Origin: Selaginella moellendorffii
Lineage: Eukaryota; Streptophyta; Lycopodiopsida; Selaginellales; Selaginellaceae
Length of the DNA: 61,811 nucleotides
Direction of reading: 5' to 3'
NCBI RefSeq assembly: GCF_000143415.4
Contig: NW_003314428.1
Coordinates: 81,200 to 143,010, forward strand
A program made the translations under genes and the position numbers. Below are positions 44,166 through 55,147 of the stretch, piece after piece. The notes beneath the pieces were generated by a model. The model did no database searches, was not told where the DNA came from, and saw only the letters and a program-made list of their open reading frames with translations. Position 1 is the stretch's first letter. The number at the start of each line of letters is the position of its first letter.

Positions 44166-45530
44166 CAAAAGAACCCTGATATAAATTCTCTTTTTTCATA
44201 TATATTTAAATGATATATTTCTGAAAATATAAATCCAGACTGGTCATAATATAAGGAGATAAGAAAGTAAATTTTGACATACAACACATCAAATAAAAAC
44301 AAAAAAATATGCTAATTTTAGTTCTTTAAAGCTATATATAATTGGTTCTTGTTAATGAAATAGCATTAAAACCAGATTTCTCCAATTTTTTATCCTTCTA
44401 AACCTGGCAAGAAAAAAACCACATAGAAAAAACTAAGCTTTCCATTAAAATAAGAAAAGAAAGTGATAGATAGATAGATGCGCATGTTTAAGCATGGGAT
44501 TGACTCAAAAGAGCCATGCAAAGAGCTTTTAGAGCTAGGGTCCTATAAAAGCTAGGTTGGATGAGATGAAGCTGTATTTGCTCTGTCTGTAGGAGTCTAC
44601 TGATTAGTGTGGCCTTTGATGGATTACCTAGAAAAGTGGATGTAGAAGTCTAGTTATGGAAAGTTTAGATGCAGCCAAAAGCATAGGGGATGTCTTCAAC
44701 ACTACATGTTGAGACAGTACACTGATGTATAGTAACTTACGAATCAATCTATTCTCTACTACGTTCATGCTCTATATGACTTGCACGATTCAATGCCACG
44801 CCACTGACTATGCCCACTGTGCTGGCTGGAAGTGTTGTTTGACATTCTGTATTTGGCAAGTGTTCTTCTAATTCATGGTGGAGTAGCTCAAAGCCATAAA
44901 AGTGACAAAGCTTGTGCTTAATGTCACCTACATTCAAAAGAAACACACATACACCACGTACAAATGAATAAATTTGGCACATATGCTTTGAGATGAAGCT
45001 CCATTCAGTCATGGGAGAGTGAAGTACAGCAGATTAACCATGCATTCAAGCATTTTCTTGATAGTCAGGATTACGACCTTGACACTCAAGGTTACGATCT
45101 TGATAGTCAGGACTCAGGAAGAAGTGGCGGTTGCCACCATGTAGGAGTAGTTAAGGGGGAGAGTTAGCACTCAACCCCTATCTCTATCTCTATTATATTC
45201 TTTATCACTAATGCACATCCATTTACTCAAGACTTGGAGTATTCTAGTATGTCAAGCCTATCTTTACTCACAACCACTCGCATGAGCCTTCTTAGGGATT
45301 GAAGGTCTTAAGTTAGTTTCTAATCAACTTGTGTGTTTGGTAGCTTGTTTCAGGGTGAGGATCATTATAATAATGCAAGATCAATGACATCAAAAGCCCT
45401 CTGATTTACTACAACCACAACAACAAACCATCGCAACAAGTTCTCCATTGAATTCTCTCTTGCTCCTGCAACAAAACTGAAGCAACACTACCTGGCATCT
45501 TCACTTAGTTTTTAGTTGAGCATTTGGATA
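44166..45530. other. Unassigned AT-rich sequence with one short exon-like frame
   Basis: On the minus strand 44755-44930 is open, GDIKHKLCHFYGFELLHHEL..., and is preceded by a possible acceptor (GAATGTAG). I recognise no family and treat it as uncertain. The rest shows no gene. Confidence 0.25.
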
Positions 45531-45765
45531 CAGCAGAAATCTGTTATAACAAGACATTTCACAGTGCTATTGGTTATTCTCCATGGGAGATGTTGCAAGG
45601 GAATGCTTGTGGGGTTCCTCAACAGATTGTTGTACCCAAACCATTGTCCATAGGGTTGATCCCAGCTATTGAGACTTATACGGAGCAACTACACTAAGGT
45701 TGGTCTAGAGCTACTAAGGCAATAGGCAAAGCTTAGGAGAGGTATTGATGTGATAAGGATCAGCA
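45530..45765 (+). pseudogene. Gypsy integrase fragment
   Basis: YNKTFHSAIGYSPWEMLQG is the conserved block after the catalytic Glu of Ty3/gypsy integrases. It is followed by PLSIGLIPAIETYTEQLH. A stop follows. No flanking LTR is attached. Confidence 0.6.
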
Positions 45766-45849
45766 TCATTACCTGACTTATGAAGCTTTTGTAAATCTTG
45801 TAATAAATCTTGCAAATCAATAAAGTAATATATTTCTATTTTCTCTTGC

Positions 45850-46470
45850 TCTTTAGTACTTGGGTCAGTTTTGGCAAGCTGACTTTGGCACTTCGGTGCA
45901 TGGGTTCAATCCATAATCATGGGGATAACTATTATAGACTAATCACAAGTCCCCACCTCTCTCTCGATGACTCATTTTTGAAAAGGGGCATGGTCGTGTA
46001 AACAACTTCATTTGTCAATTTATAATAGTTTTCTAAATCTTCCCGACAATGTTGATTTCTTGCTCAAGGGAAGTTAGGCCTCTAGCCCTCTTCCTATGTC
46101 CTTGCAGGTAGGGATATACCATTGCTTTGTAAGCAAATGGTATTTGGAGTAGCAAGGGTGGCTAACTCCATTAGTCATTTCTTTGTCAGTGATGGCCGGA
46201 GGGTATTTGAGTCTTAATGTCTTTGGACATAGAGGAAAGGTCATTCCACAACCCACATAGTGTGCTTTCCATTAACTTTTGGATTTGTTTCCTTGATAGT
46301 TTGCTAGACTCAGATATGCATCAATAAGGATGTTGATCTTCCTCTAGGGGAGGAGAGTGTCATGAATGTGACTTCAGGTATTGAAAGATACTTGTCAACC
46401 AATACTTAGGGACACTTTTTCCTTATTGCCATTACGGTAGGAGGTCGATACGGTTAGTTCCTTTTATAGT
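45850..46470 (+). repeat. Fragment of an element 1-family copy: end of internal part, purine tract and start of 3' LTR
   Basis: Collinear with 5825-6455, including GGGGAGGAGAG then TGTCATGAATGTGACTTC (LTR start about 46358). It is cut at about 46470, where gypsy sequence on the other strand begins. Confidence 0.75.
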
Positions 46471-46479
46471 TCCCATTTG

Positions 46480-48527
46480 AGCTAGTTGAGAAACTGGTCA
46501 ATGGCCTTCTCTACATCAATCTCTGAAACCTGGATGATGGACTGATCCATGATATCACCAGAGTGCAAACACGCTTTAAGCTTGCTCACATGGAACATTG
46601 GATGAATCTTCGAACTAACTAGCAATTCCAAAGTGTAAGCAAGATCCCCCACACGCTGTAAAATTGTCCAAGGCCCACAATACTGTGGAGACAACTTAGC
46701 ACTGCCACCTCCTTTCGGAGACCGTTGTGCATCTAACAGCTTAAGGAAAACCTTGTCACCAACTTTGTACTTTTGACGACGACGATGCTCATCAGCTAAT
46801 CTTTTGTCTCACTCTTAAGCTTGCCTCATGCTCAACGTTGTCAACTCAAGCTTGTCTTGCATATCCTCCAGGAAATCACAAGCATGAGGTATCTGAAACA
46901 AAGCTAAACTCAAACTCACGGGAGACCTAGGCTTATAGCCATACATCGTGACAAACGGCAACACCAACATCACGACAAACGGCCACCAAAGAAAGAAAGC
47001 AATACGGCTTTCTCACATGACAATACGGTCATGGAAACAAGAGAATGAGAATAAAACAAACGACTCAAATCATATAGAAATACGGCTATAGAACTCAATT
47101 TTCCCCTTCCTCAGGAATGTCATCCAAGTTGTAACCAAAACTCAAAAACACTCTCTTTACGTCATCCTCAGTTTCCCATATAGCTTCGTTCATGGAATAA
47201 CCATTCCACTAAACTAACAACTCCCTAGTCTTTCGGCATGTTTTCACCAATCTTTGAGCAAGAATATTGGCTGGACCAGCCTTCTCTGCATCAATCTTTG
47301 AGACCTGGATGATGGACTGATCCACGACATCACCAGAGTGCAAAAATGCTTTAAGCTTGCCCACATGGAACATTGGATGAATCTTCGAATTGGCTGGCAA
47401 GTCCAAAGTGTATGCAAGATCCCCTGCAAGTTGTAAAATTGTCCAAGGTCCACAATACCGTGGAGACAACTTAGCACTGTTACCTCCTTTCAAAAGACCA
47501 TTGTGCATCCGACAGCTTAAGGAAAACCTTGTCACCAACTTTGTACTCTTGATGACGCCGATGCTCATTAACCAATGTTTTGTCTCGCTCTTGAGCTTGC
47601 CTCATGCTCAAATTTGCCAACTCAAGCTTGTATTGCATATCCTCAAGGAAATCACAAGCATAAAGTACCCGAACCAAAGCCAAATTTAAACTCATAGACC
47701 TAGGCTCATATCCATACATCGCTATAAAGGGAGACATGCCAATAGTTGATTAATGAGCGCTATTGTGAGCAAACTGAAGCAAAGGCAAATACTTCTCCCA
47801 TACTCCTTGTCGAGTCAAGTTTCCCACAAAAGACATTAGCATATTTTCTAATAACTGATTCATGCGCTCTGTTTGCCCATCAAATTGTGGATGCTCACCA
47901 CTACTCATGCTCAGCTTAGTCTCTAGCTTCTCAAAGACCATTTGCCAAAACTTGGACATGAACTTGGGATCCTGATCACTCACAATGTCACCCGGCAAAC
48001 CATAGAGACTAAATAACTAGTCTACAAACAACTGAGCAAGTTCAGAAGCTTTTATCATCATCTTCATACGGAAGAAGTGAGCCATCTTTATCAAATGATC
48101 CACAACAACCCAAATAGCATCATTTCCTTGAAAGGTTTTGGGCAAACCAGTGATAAAGTCCATTGAGATGCTATCCCATTTATTCTAGGGTACATGTAAA
48201 GGATGATAGAGGCTAGCAAGCTTTTGATGATCAACTTTGACCACTTGGCAGGTCAAACAACCACGTATGTACTTCTCAACATCTGACTTCATTCTAGGCC
48301 AAAAGAAATGCCTCTTCACCAACATATACGTTCTCAATACCCCTAGATGCCCAGCACTTGGCACATCATGACGCTCAACCAAAATTTGTTTGATGAGTTT
48401 GTCAACACGAGGAACCACTACATGTCCTTTCTTCATCAGAATTCCATCGCGTATTTCAAATGATGCAAACTTGTCACCCTTAAAATCTGTAGAGGTGTCC
48501 CTCAACAAAACCTTTGTGCGAATATCA
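46480..48527 (-). pseudogene. Chromovirus-type gypsy pol 3' part, with duplicated C-terminus
   Basis: From high to low: HHCC zinc-binding integrase domain (48508-48185: VPSAGHLGVLRTY, FFWPRM, CLTCQ), integrase core (47998-47750: VSDQDPKF, EHPQFDGQTERMNQ), C-terminal KVGDKVFLKL (47540), and PRYCGPWTIL (47470-47209). Near 47200-47100 is a chromodomain-like end, WNGYSMNEAIWE. A second, partial copy of the C-terminus lies at 46960-46480. The top end abuts the TRIM LTR. Protease and reverse transcriptase are absent. Confidence 0.75.
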
Positions 48528-49013
48528 TGTAAGCTCCTGGGTTTGAACTTCCCGGGAGGTCACCCAGCCCAGTACTATTTAAACCCAAGGATGCTTAACC
48601 CCAAATATCCCAAGACCCTTAACCGATTAGAAAAGGGGGTGCACTCTTATTTATGGGCCCTTTTCCTCTATATTTGAACCCCATGGATCGTCTCTTGAGT
48701 CATTCCTTTTGGTTGCTTATAATCCACCACGCTTCCCTGCAAGTTCACGCCCTCGTGAACGGAAGCTAAGAGCCGCAGCTCTCCCGAGAGCCCCACTCTC
48801 TTGACACGCTACCCCTTGGGTCGAGCCCAATGGGAGCAAACTGGACCAGCCAGAAGTCAATCAACATGTGGTGTGATTCCCCTAGCCAACCAACAGAGTC
48901 GGACCCGAGACAACTCTGATACCAAATGTAAGCTCCTTAGTTTGGACTTCATGGGAGGTCACCCACCCCAGTACTATTCAAACCCAAGGACACTTAACCC
49001 CGAATATCCCAAG
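48528..49013 (-). mobile_element. TRIM element (5' LTR truncated)
   Basis: The 3' LTR is 48528-48721 (194 bp) and the partial 5' LTR 48927-49013. The internal part is only about 205 bp. The primer site TGGTATCAGAG is at 48914-48924 on the minus strand, next to the 5' LTR. The small size and lack of coding define a TRIM. Its LTR is the same family as that of the adjacent gypsy element, which runs in the opposite direction. Confidence 0.75.
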
Positions 49014-49043
49014 TTGATTGTAAGCAAACAAAGCATGGTGGAT

Positions 49044-49237
49044 TGTAAGCAACCAAAGAGAACGACTAAAGAGACACTCCATGGGGTTCAAATATAGAGG
49101 GAAAGAGCCCATGAATAAAAGTGCACCCCCTTTTCCAATCGGTTAAGGGTCTTGGGATATTTGGGGTTAAGCATCCTTGGGTTGGAATAGTACTAGGTTG
49201 GGTGACCTCCTAGGAAGTTCAAACTCAGGAGCTTACA
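49044..49237 (+). repeat. 5' LTR (194 bp) of the gypsy element
   Basis: It starts TGTAAGCAACC and ends GGAGCTTACA. Very short for an autonomous gypsy element and identical in length to the neighbouring TRIM LTR. Confidence 0.8.
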
Positions 49238-49296
49238 ATTTGGTATCGGAGCCTTTTTTTCAATTCTAGTGAAGGATAAAGGCGGATTGCTAGGAG

Positions 49297-50800
49297 ATGG
49301 CAAAGGCAGGGCAAAAATGAACCAAGGCGGAGACGGAACCTTTTCCAGAGCTGGAGCCTCCAGTTGAACAAGAGGCTATGGATGAGGAATCTTGGCATGA
49401 GGAGGACTCAAGTGAGGAAACTTCCAAACAGGAGTTCGGTGGTGAGGTTCGGTCGTCCAAGGCTCGATTGGACGTTCTAGAAGGACAATTGGCACAAACC
49501 AATACCTTGCTGGAGACTCTCGTACGTAAGCTAAAGTGTGATGAAAAGTGGGATAAAAGGTGAAAGACTGCGGATGCTGACAGCACAGAAGGTGCGGACC
49601 CTTCGGCAGGGACTGAGGCAGAACCAAACAAGGTTGAACAGACTGAAGTGGAATCAGTCCCTTAGGCCGTTCCCAAGTACAAACCAAAGCCCCCACCGGT
49701 CTTCAAGGGAGTGAACGACTATAAGGTGGTGGAGGATTGGTTTTACGATATGGAGGACTACCTTCGAGCGTTGCGGTTACCGAGCTCGGAGAAGGTTCCA
49801 TGTGTAAGTCTTGGTGGAGAACGATAGAGGCCAATGAAGGACCGGTGGCCACTTGGGAAATGATGAAGGTGACGATCCGCAACCGAAGTGGAATCAGTCC
49901 CTTAGGCAGTTCCCAAGTACAAACCAAAACCCCCACTGGTCTTCAAAGGAGTGAATGACTATAAGGTGGTGGAGGATTGGTTTTACGATATGGAGGACTA
50001 CTTCCAAGTGTTGTGGTTACCGAGCTCGGAGAAGGTCCGATGTGCAAAATCATACTTGGCAGATAATGCTAAGTCTTGGTGGAGAACGACAGAGGCCAAC
50101 GAAGGACTGGTGGCCCTTGGGAAATGATGAAGGTGAGGATTCGCGCGACTTACATTCCTCCGAATGTTACTAAGCATCTAATAGACAAGCTGAGTAAGTT
50201 GAAGTAGACCAAAACCATTCAGGAGTATGTGAATAGGTTTATGGCAAAGAGGATACTTGTCACGGATATGGGGTATATGGATGCGTTCCATGCCTTCATA
50301 TCAGGCTTGCAAACCTGGGCATGAAGGCAGGCTTGCAAACTTGGGCATGAAGGCAGGCTTGCAAACCTGGGCATAAAGGCAGGTTTGCAAACCTGGGCTT
50401 GCAGTGAGGTGATGCGTTGGAACTTGACTAACTACAAGGAAGCATTGGATGCAGCCATCAAGATGCATTTCAATGATAACCTGCGAAAGGGGAACACGAC
50501 GGGGTCGGGGTCCACGTTTAGCAAAGGGGCCAAACCAAGGGGAACATATAGCAAAGGGAAATTCAGGAAGGGTTTCTTTAAGAATGAGTTCTTGGGGTTC
50601 CAAAAAGGCAAATTTAGTGGCCAGCGAGCAAGTACGTGGGGGAGTCAAGCAAAAAGAGACAAACCCATAGATAAGAAAGTTAAATTTGTTAGCAGCGTGG
50701 GAAACAACATATGCTACAACTGCGGTGAAGCGGGACACTTTTCGAGGGAATGTCCCTTCCCAAAGAAGGCCAAAGCCAATATGGCCATTAAGTCGAGTGA
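49297..50800 (+). pseudogene. Gypsy gag remnant with zinc knuckle
   Basis: It begins MAKAGQK then an in-frame TGA. An acidic region follows, then a coiled stretch LDVLEGQLAQTNTLLETLVRKL. The block starting SVP..VPKYKPKPPPVFKGVNDYK is present twice (about 49647-49884 and 49885-50145). A 26-bp unit GCTTGCAAACCTGGGCATGAAGGCAG is repeated about four times at 50304-50402 and brings in a stop. The nucleic-acid-binding knuckle CYNCGEAGHFSREC lies at about 50713-50755. Confidence 0.75.
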
Positions 50801-53123
50801 AATCCAAACTGAGGTATGTGATCCAGTTCCTAACTCAGAGTTACTCATTACACGAGCAACTTTGGTAGAGAGTCATTTGCGACATCTACTAGCCCTCCGA
50901 GGGAAGCTCGAAGGTAGCTTTGTTAAGATCCTTATTGATACGGGTGCTTCGGATAATTTTGTGGCTGCAGACATAATTTGGCAAGCCAGACAAATGGTGC
51001 AATGGCTGGGTGAACCAAGGACGATAGAGTTTGTTCAAGGTAGCCAAAGCACCGATGAGATATTTCAACAAACGAGAGTCGAAGTGGGGATATGGAAAGT
51101 AGATATGGATTTCACCGTATTGGACATGGTGGGATTTGAAAATCTTTGGGATGGATTGGTTCAATTGGTTCGTAGTAGCCCTGCATGGACAAGGGAGGAA
51201 CCTTGTGGTATTGGCAAATGCCCGGGGAGAACGATCCAGGGTGGAGGCCCAGGATCTAAAGGTAGGGCAATGTAAGGCCAAAGACTCCTGCTTAAACCTG
51301 GTGTCCATGAAAGGACAACTCACTAAAGGAACCAAGGCAGCTTTTTTATGCTTACTCTTGGTGAAGAGTGACAAAAAGACGAGAATGGAAAAAGTACCTT
51401 TAGTGATCCAGCAGGTGTTGGACCATGCTAGAGGAGCTACTGATGGGGTTGCCCCCCGCATGACCGATAGAACATAAGATTGAGCTGGTCGAGGGGGCTA
51501 AGGCGGTGGTTTGCCCCCCCCTATTGTTTGAACGAAAAGGAACTTGAGGAGCTCAAGTGCCAACTAGAAGAGTTGGTGGACAAAGGGTATGTTAGGTTGA
51601 GCAAGTCGCCATATCGGGCACCAGTGTTATTTGTGAAAAAGAAATATGGATCTATACGCATGTGCATAGACTACCGGTTGCTCAACAAGTATACAAAGAA
51701 GAACAAATACCCTTTGCCAAGGATTGAGAACGTGTTCGATAGGTTGGGAAAGGCAAAATACTTCTCGAGGATCGACCTAAGGTCAGGATACTACCAGATT
51801 AGGGTAGCAGAGGAAGATGTCGAGAAGACAACCTGTCAAACAAGGTATAGGAGCTTTGAGTTTCTGGTGATGCCCTTCGGGCTATGCAATGCGCCGACAA
51901 CAATTTTAGCGTTAATGAACCACATCTTTGTACCCTATCTAGATCACTTCATGGTTGTCTATATTGACGATATCCTAATCTATACCGAGACTAGAGGATC
52001 ATGCCAAACACTTGACAAAGGTGTTTGAGAAACTAAAGGAACACAAGCTGTATGCTAAAGAGAGCAAATGTGACTTTGCTCAATAAGAGGTAAAGTTTCT
52101 TGGGTATGTGGTGGGCAAGGATGGGCTCAAGGTGGACCCTGAGAAGGTCCAAGTGATCTAGGAATGGGAGCGACCATCGAATGTATATGAGTTGAGGGCA
52201 TTGTTGGGGCTATGCAACTACTACCAAAAGTTTAACAAACACTATTCGAGAATAGCTCTACCGTTGACGGACCAAACAGGTAAAGGGAAGATGGTTTGGA
52301 CAGCAGAATGCGAGGCGGCATTTGTCCACCTCAAAGGGAAGTTGAGGAAGACCTCGTGTTGGCGTTACCCGACTTTGGTAAGGACTTTGAGGTAGAAACG
52401 GATGCTTCGGACTTTGTGTTGGGTGCAATTTTGAAGCAAGACAACCATCCAGTGGCGTTCTTCTCGAAGAAGTTGGACAAGGCTTAATGGAAGTGGCCTG
52501 CCCACGAGAAGGAATTGTTTGCGGTGGTCAAGGCACTCAAGGAGTGGAGACACTACCTTGGGAGACACTTCAAGGTTTACACGGACAATGTGGTAATGAA
52601 ACACTTCTTGTCACAACCTGACTTGAGATGGAAACAAGGTCGGTGGGCCAATGCTTTGGCTGAGTTTCATTGCGAGATTCTGTAGAAGCCTGGGAAGAGC
52701 AACATCGTGGCAGATGCTCTAAGTCGAAAAGCGAGCTTGAAGTTGGTGATATCCAGCACAACAACAACCTTTTGGGATGATGTGCGGACAGCATATGAGA
52801 ACGATGGTCTAGTACAAGAAGTGTTGCCGAGGAATCTAGAGGCGTGGGAAGCTCACCAGAGAGGTGAACTGCCAACGGAAGAGAAAACAAGCTATGTAGA
52901 ATGCAATGGACTCATCTATTATAAACAAACAAGGGTGTATGTTCCAAAAGGGGAACTAAGGAAGGTAGCCTTAGAAAAGTGTCATGACAGACCTCTTGCA
53001 GGACACAGTGGAGTGTCCAAGATAATAGGCTTACTCAAGAGGAAGTATCACTGGCCAAATATGGCTAAGGACGTTCAAGACTATGTAAAGATATGTCCAA
53101 CATATCAGCAGGTCAAAGACTGA
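50800..53123 (+). pseudogene. Gypsy pol remnant: protease, RT, RNase H, partial integrase
   Basis: Protease active site LIDTGASDNF (about 50930). Reverse transcriptase in 51480-52028 with [33 protein letters not shown] and the catalytic [10 protein letters not shown]. RNase H with [14 protein letters not shown] (52390), [13 protein letters not shown] (52580) and NIVADALSRK. Integrase zinc finger H..GHSGVSK..WPNM..CPTYQQ, in which the second Cys of CxxC is Tyr. Stops at 52026, 52085, 52158, 52486 and 52683 and frame changes break the frame. Confidence 0.85.
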
Positions 53124-53381
53124 GTTCGAGTACTAATATAGGTCGAGGGGTGAAAGCCCAAAGCGTGTGTTTCCCAGAGGGGGGGGGGGGCGGGGGGAGG
53201 GGTTGCAGGGGGTTCCAAAAGTATAGTAGGGATAGTGAGATCCATGAACCAGTTTTGAAGAAACTCTCCAATGGTGCTTCCAAACTGACTTGAGGTTGAG
53301 ACTAGGGCCAAGGGGCCTTGGGTGGGAGTGAGCATGGACTCGGGTGGTGCCAGAGGGGCCACCCAAGGAAGTCCTCAAGAG
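53124..53381 (+). repeat. LTR fragment of the 12401-13417 subfamily
   Basis: It contains AATATAGG..GGGTGAAAGCCC, the G run (53180-53196), TATAGTAGGGATAGTGAG and CTCTCCAATGGTGCTTCC. All are collinear with the reverse complement of 13200-12950. It ends at AAGAG, the expected target duplication of element 3, which interrupts it. Confidence 0.65.
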
Positions 53382-55068
53382 TGTAAGCGACTAATTTTTT
53401 CATTCTACTTTAGTCACTTAATCGCACTTCTAACCACTTGAAGGAGTCTCATTCACAACCTCCATAAGTCCCATTCAGAACTTGCGGATTGCTAGCCCTG
53501 CAAATGGCATCCACGCCACTCAACTTTTGCACTTGGCCCAAGTGCTCCACGTGTCCGATCCCATGACCGACACCCCAAGGTACCACTGACATACCAGCCC
53601 GTTACGCTAGGCCATGCCCATTCACCTTGGTCACATCGGTGGTCCAACACCACCTACATTACAATCCCATCTCTCAAAGACTAGGCCATCCATCCATGAG
53701 TGGCTATCCCAGATCCACTCCATAGCATCCTCAGGATGCCTGTAGACATGGGGAATAGCCTTCCCCAATGTTTCCTTTCCGGTCCCTGCCAAGTCTCTTC
53801 CTATCCATGGCCGTGTTCACCAACACTGCCACTGGATCAAGGCCCACAGGCCCGACCACTAAGTCCAACTGTCCTCTAGGACTTCCTTACTATGTGACTG
53901 TGTCCCTTGTCACCACACTAGAGGGCTACTCCTCTTCCTTTCCACAGTCTGGGACTTTGGGAAAACATTTCGGAACACCGTGGCCTTACGCAAGCCTTGG
54001 GGGTACTCTCCCCACCTTCCGCCTTTGGGTGCTCTAGCCATGGGCTTAGAGCGAGGTTCCGTTGAGCCACGCCTAGTATCCAAGTAGGTAGTGCCACCCA
54101 CACTTGGACTGGGAGCATCGGCCAGTCGATCTCCCGGGGGAACTAGAGTCGGCTCTTGAACACTTCACCAAGCTACCCCACTTGTCGGTCTGTATTCACT
54201 CTAGTCTTGGACTTCCCAGTGGTCAGTTCATCACCCAACACTGGGTATGGCCTTCCTGGGCCAAACTGGCCTTCCCGGGGCCAAACTGGCCCTTCCTGGC
54301 CAAACTGGCTCCACTGGCTCCAACCCCCACACTCTCCCTACTATACTTTTGGAACCCCCCGCAGCCCCCCCCCCCCCTGGGGGACGATCGCTTTGGGCTT
54401 TCACCCAACTGCCTGTATTAGTATTCGGACTCGGACTTGGGCTCGAACTCGGACTCGGACTCAGTCTCAATCCCGGTTTCAGACTCGGACTCGGTCTCGG
54501 TCTCAGCCTCGGTCTTGGTCTCGGTCTCGGTTCCATCTCGGACTCCATCTTGGACTCCATCTCGGGTCCATCTCGGGTCCATCTCGGACTCCATCTTGGG
54601 TCCATCTCGGACTCCATCTTGGACTCCATCTCGGATTCCATCTCGGGTCCATCTCGGACTCCATCTTGGACTCCATCTTGGACTCCATCTGGGGTCCATC
54701 TCGGACTCCATCTCGGGTCCATCTCAGACTCCATCTCGGACTCCATTTCGGGTCCATCTCGGGTCCATCTCGGACTCCATCTCGGACTCCATTTCGGGTC
54801 CATCTCGGACTCCAGCTCGGGTCCATCTCGAACTCCATCTCGGACTCTATCTCGGGTCCATCTTGGGTAACTTTTTGGAGCCTCGCTTATTGCTCGCTTC
54901 GTGCTCGTTCCTCGAGCACTTCGTTAGGAGTTCCACTCCCACTCTCAACCTTTTCAAGTCGGAGCTTTTTAGTTCAAACGTGTTACGCTCGTTTGGTTTT
55001 CGCTTCGGCCACCACCACATGGCACCCTTCCAGCGCCACCTTGGGGCCTATGGATTTTGTGTCTCACA
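53382..55068 (-). repeat. 3' LTR of element 3
   Basis: It runs TGTGAGACAC (55068) to TCGCTTACA (53382). It includes a minisatellite at 54420-54866 and the C-run form of the shared module at 54332-54412. Confidence 0.88.
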
Positions 55069-55147
55069 GCACCATCATCCTCTTTTCGATATCGTGCCAC
55101 CCTTGGCACTAAGTTCTAGCTATCGTAATTCGTGCTAGGGCTGTCCA

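Larger units (their letters stand above)
49044..53123 (+). mobile_element. Degenerate Ty3/gypsy element, 3' truncated
   Basis: 5' LTR 49044-49237, primer site TGGTATCGGAGC 49241-49252, then gag, protease, reverse transcriptase, RNase H and the zinc-binding start of integrase. It breaks off at 53123, before the integrase core, against an unrelated LTR fragment. No 3' LTR is present. Confidence 0.85.
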
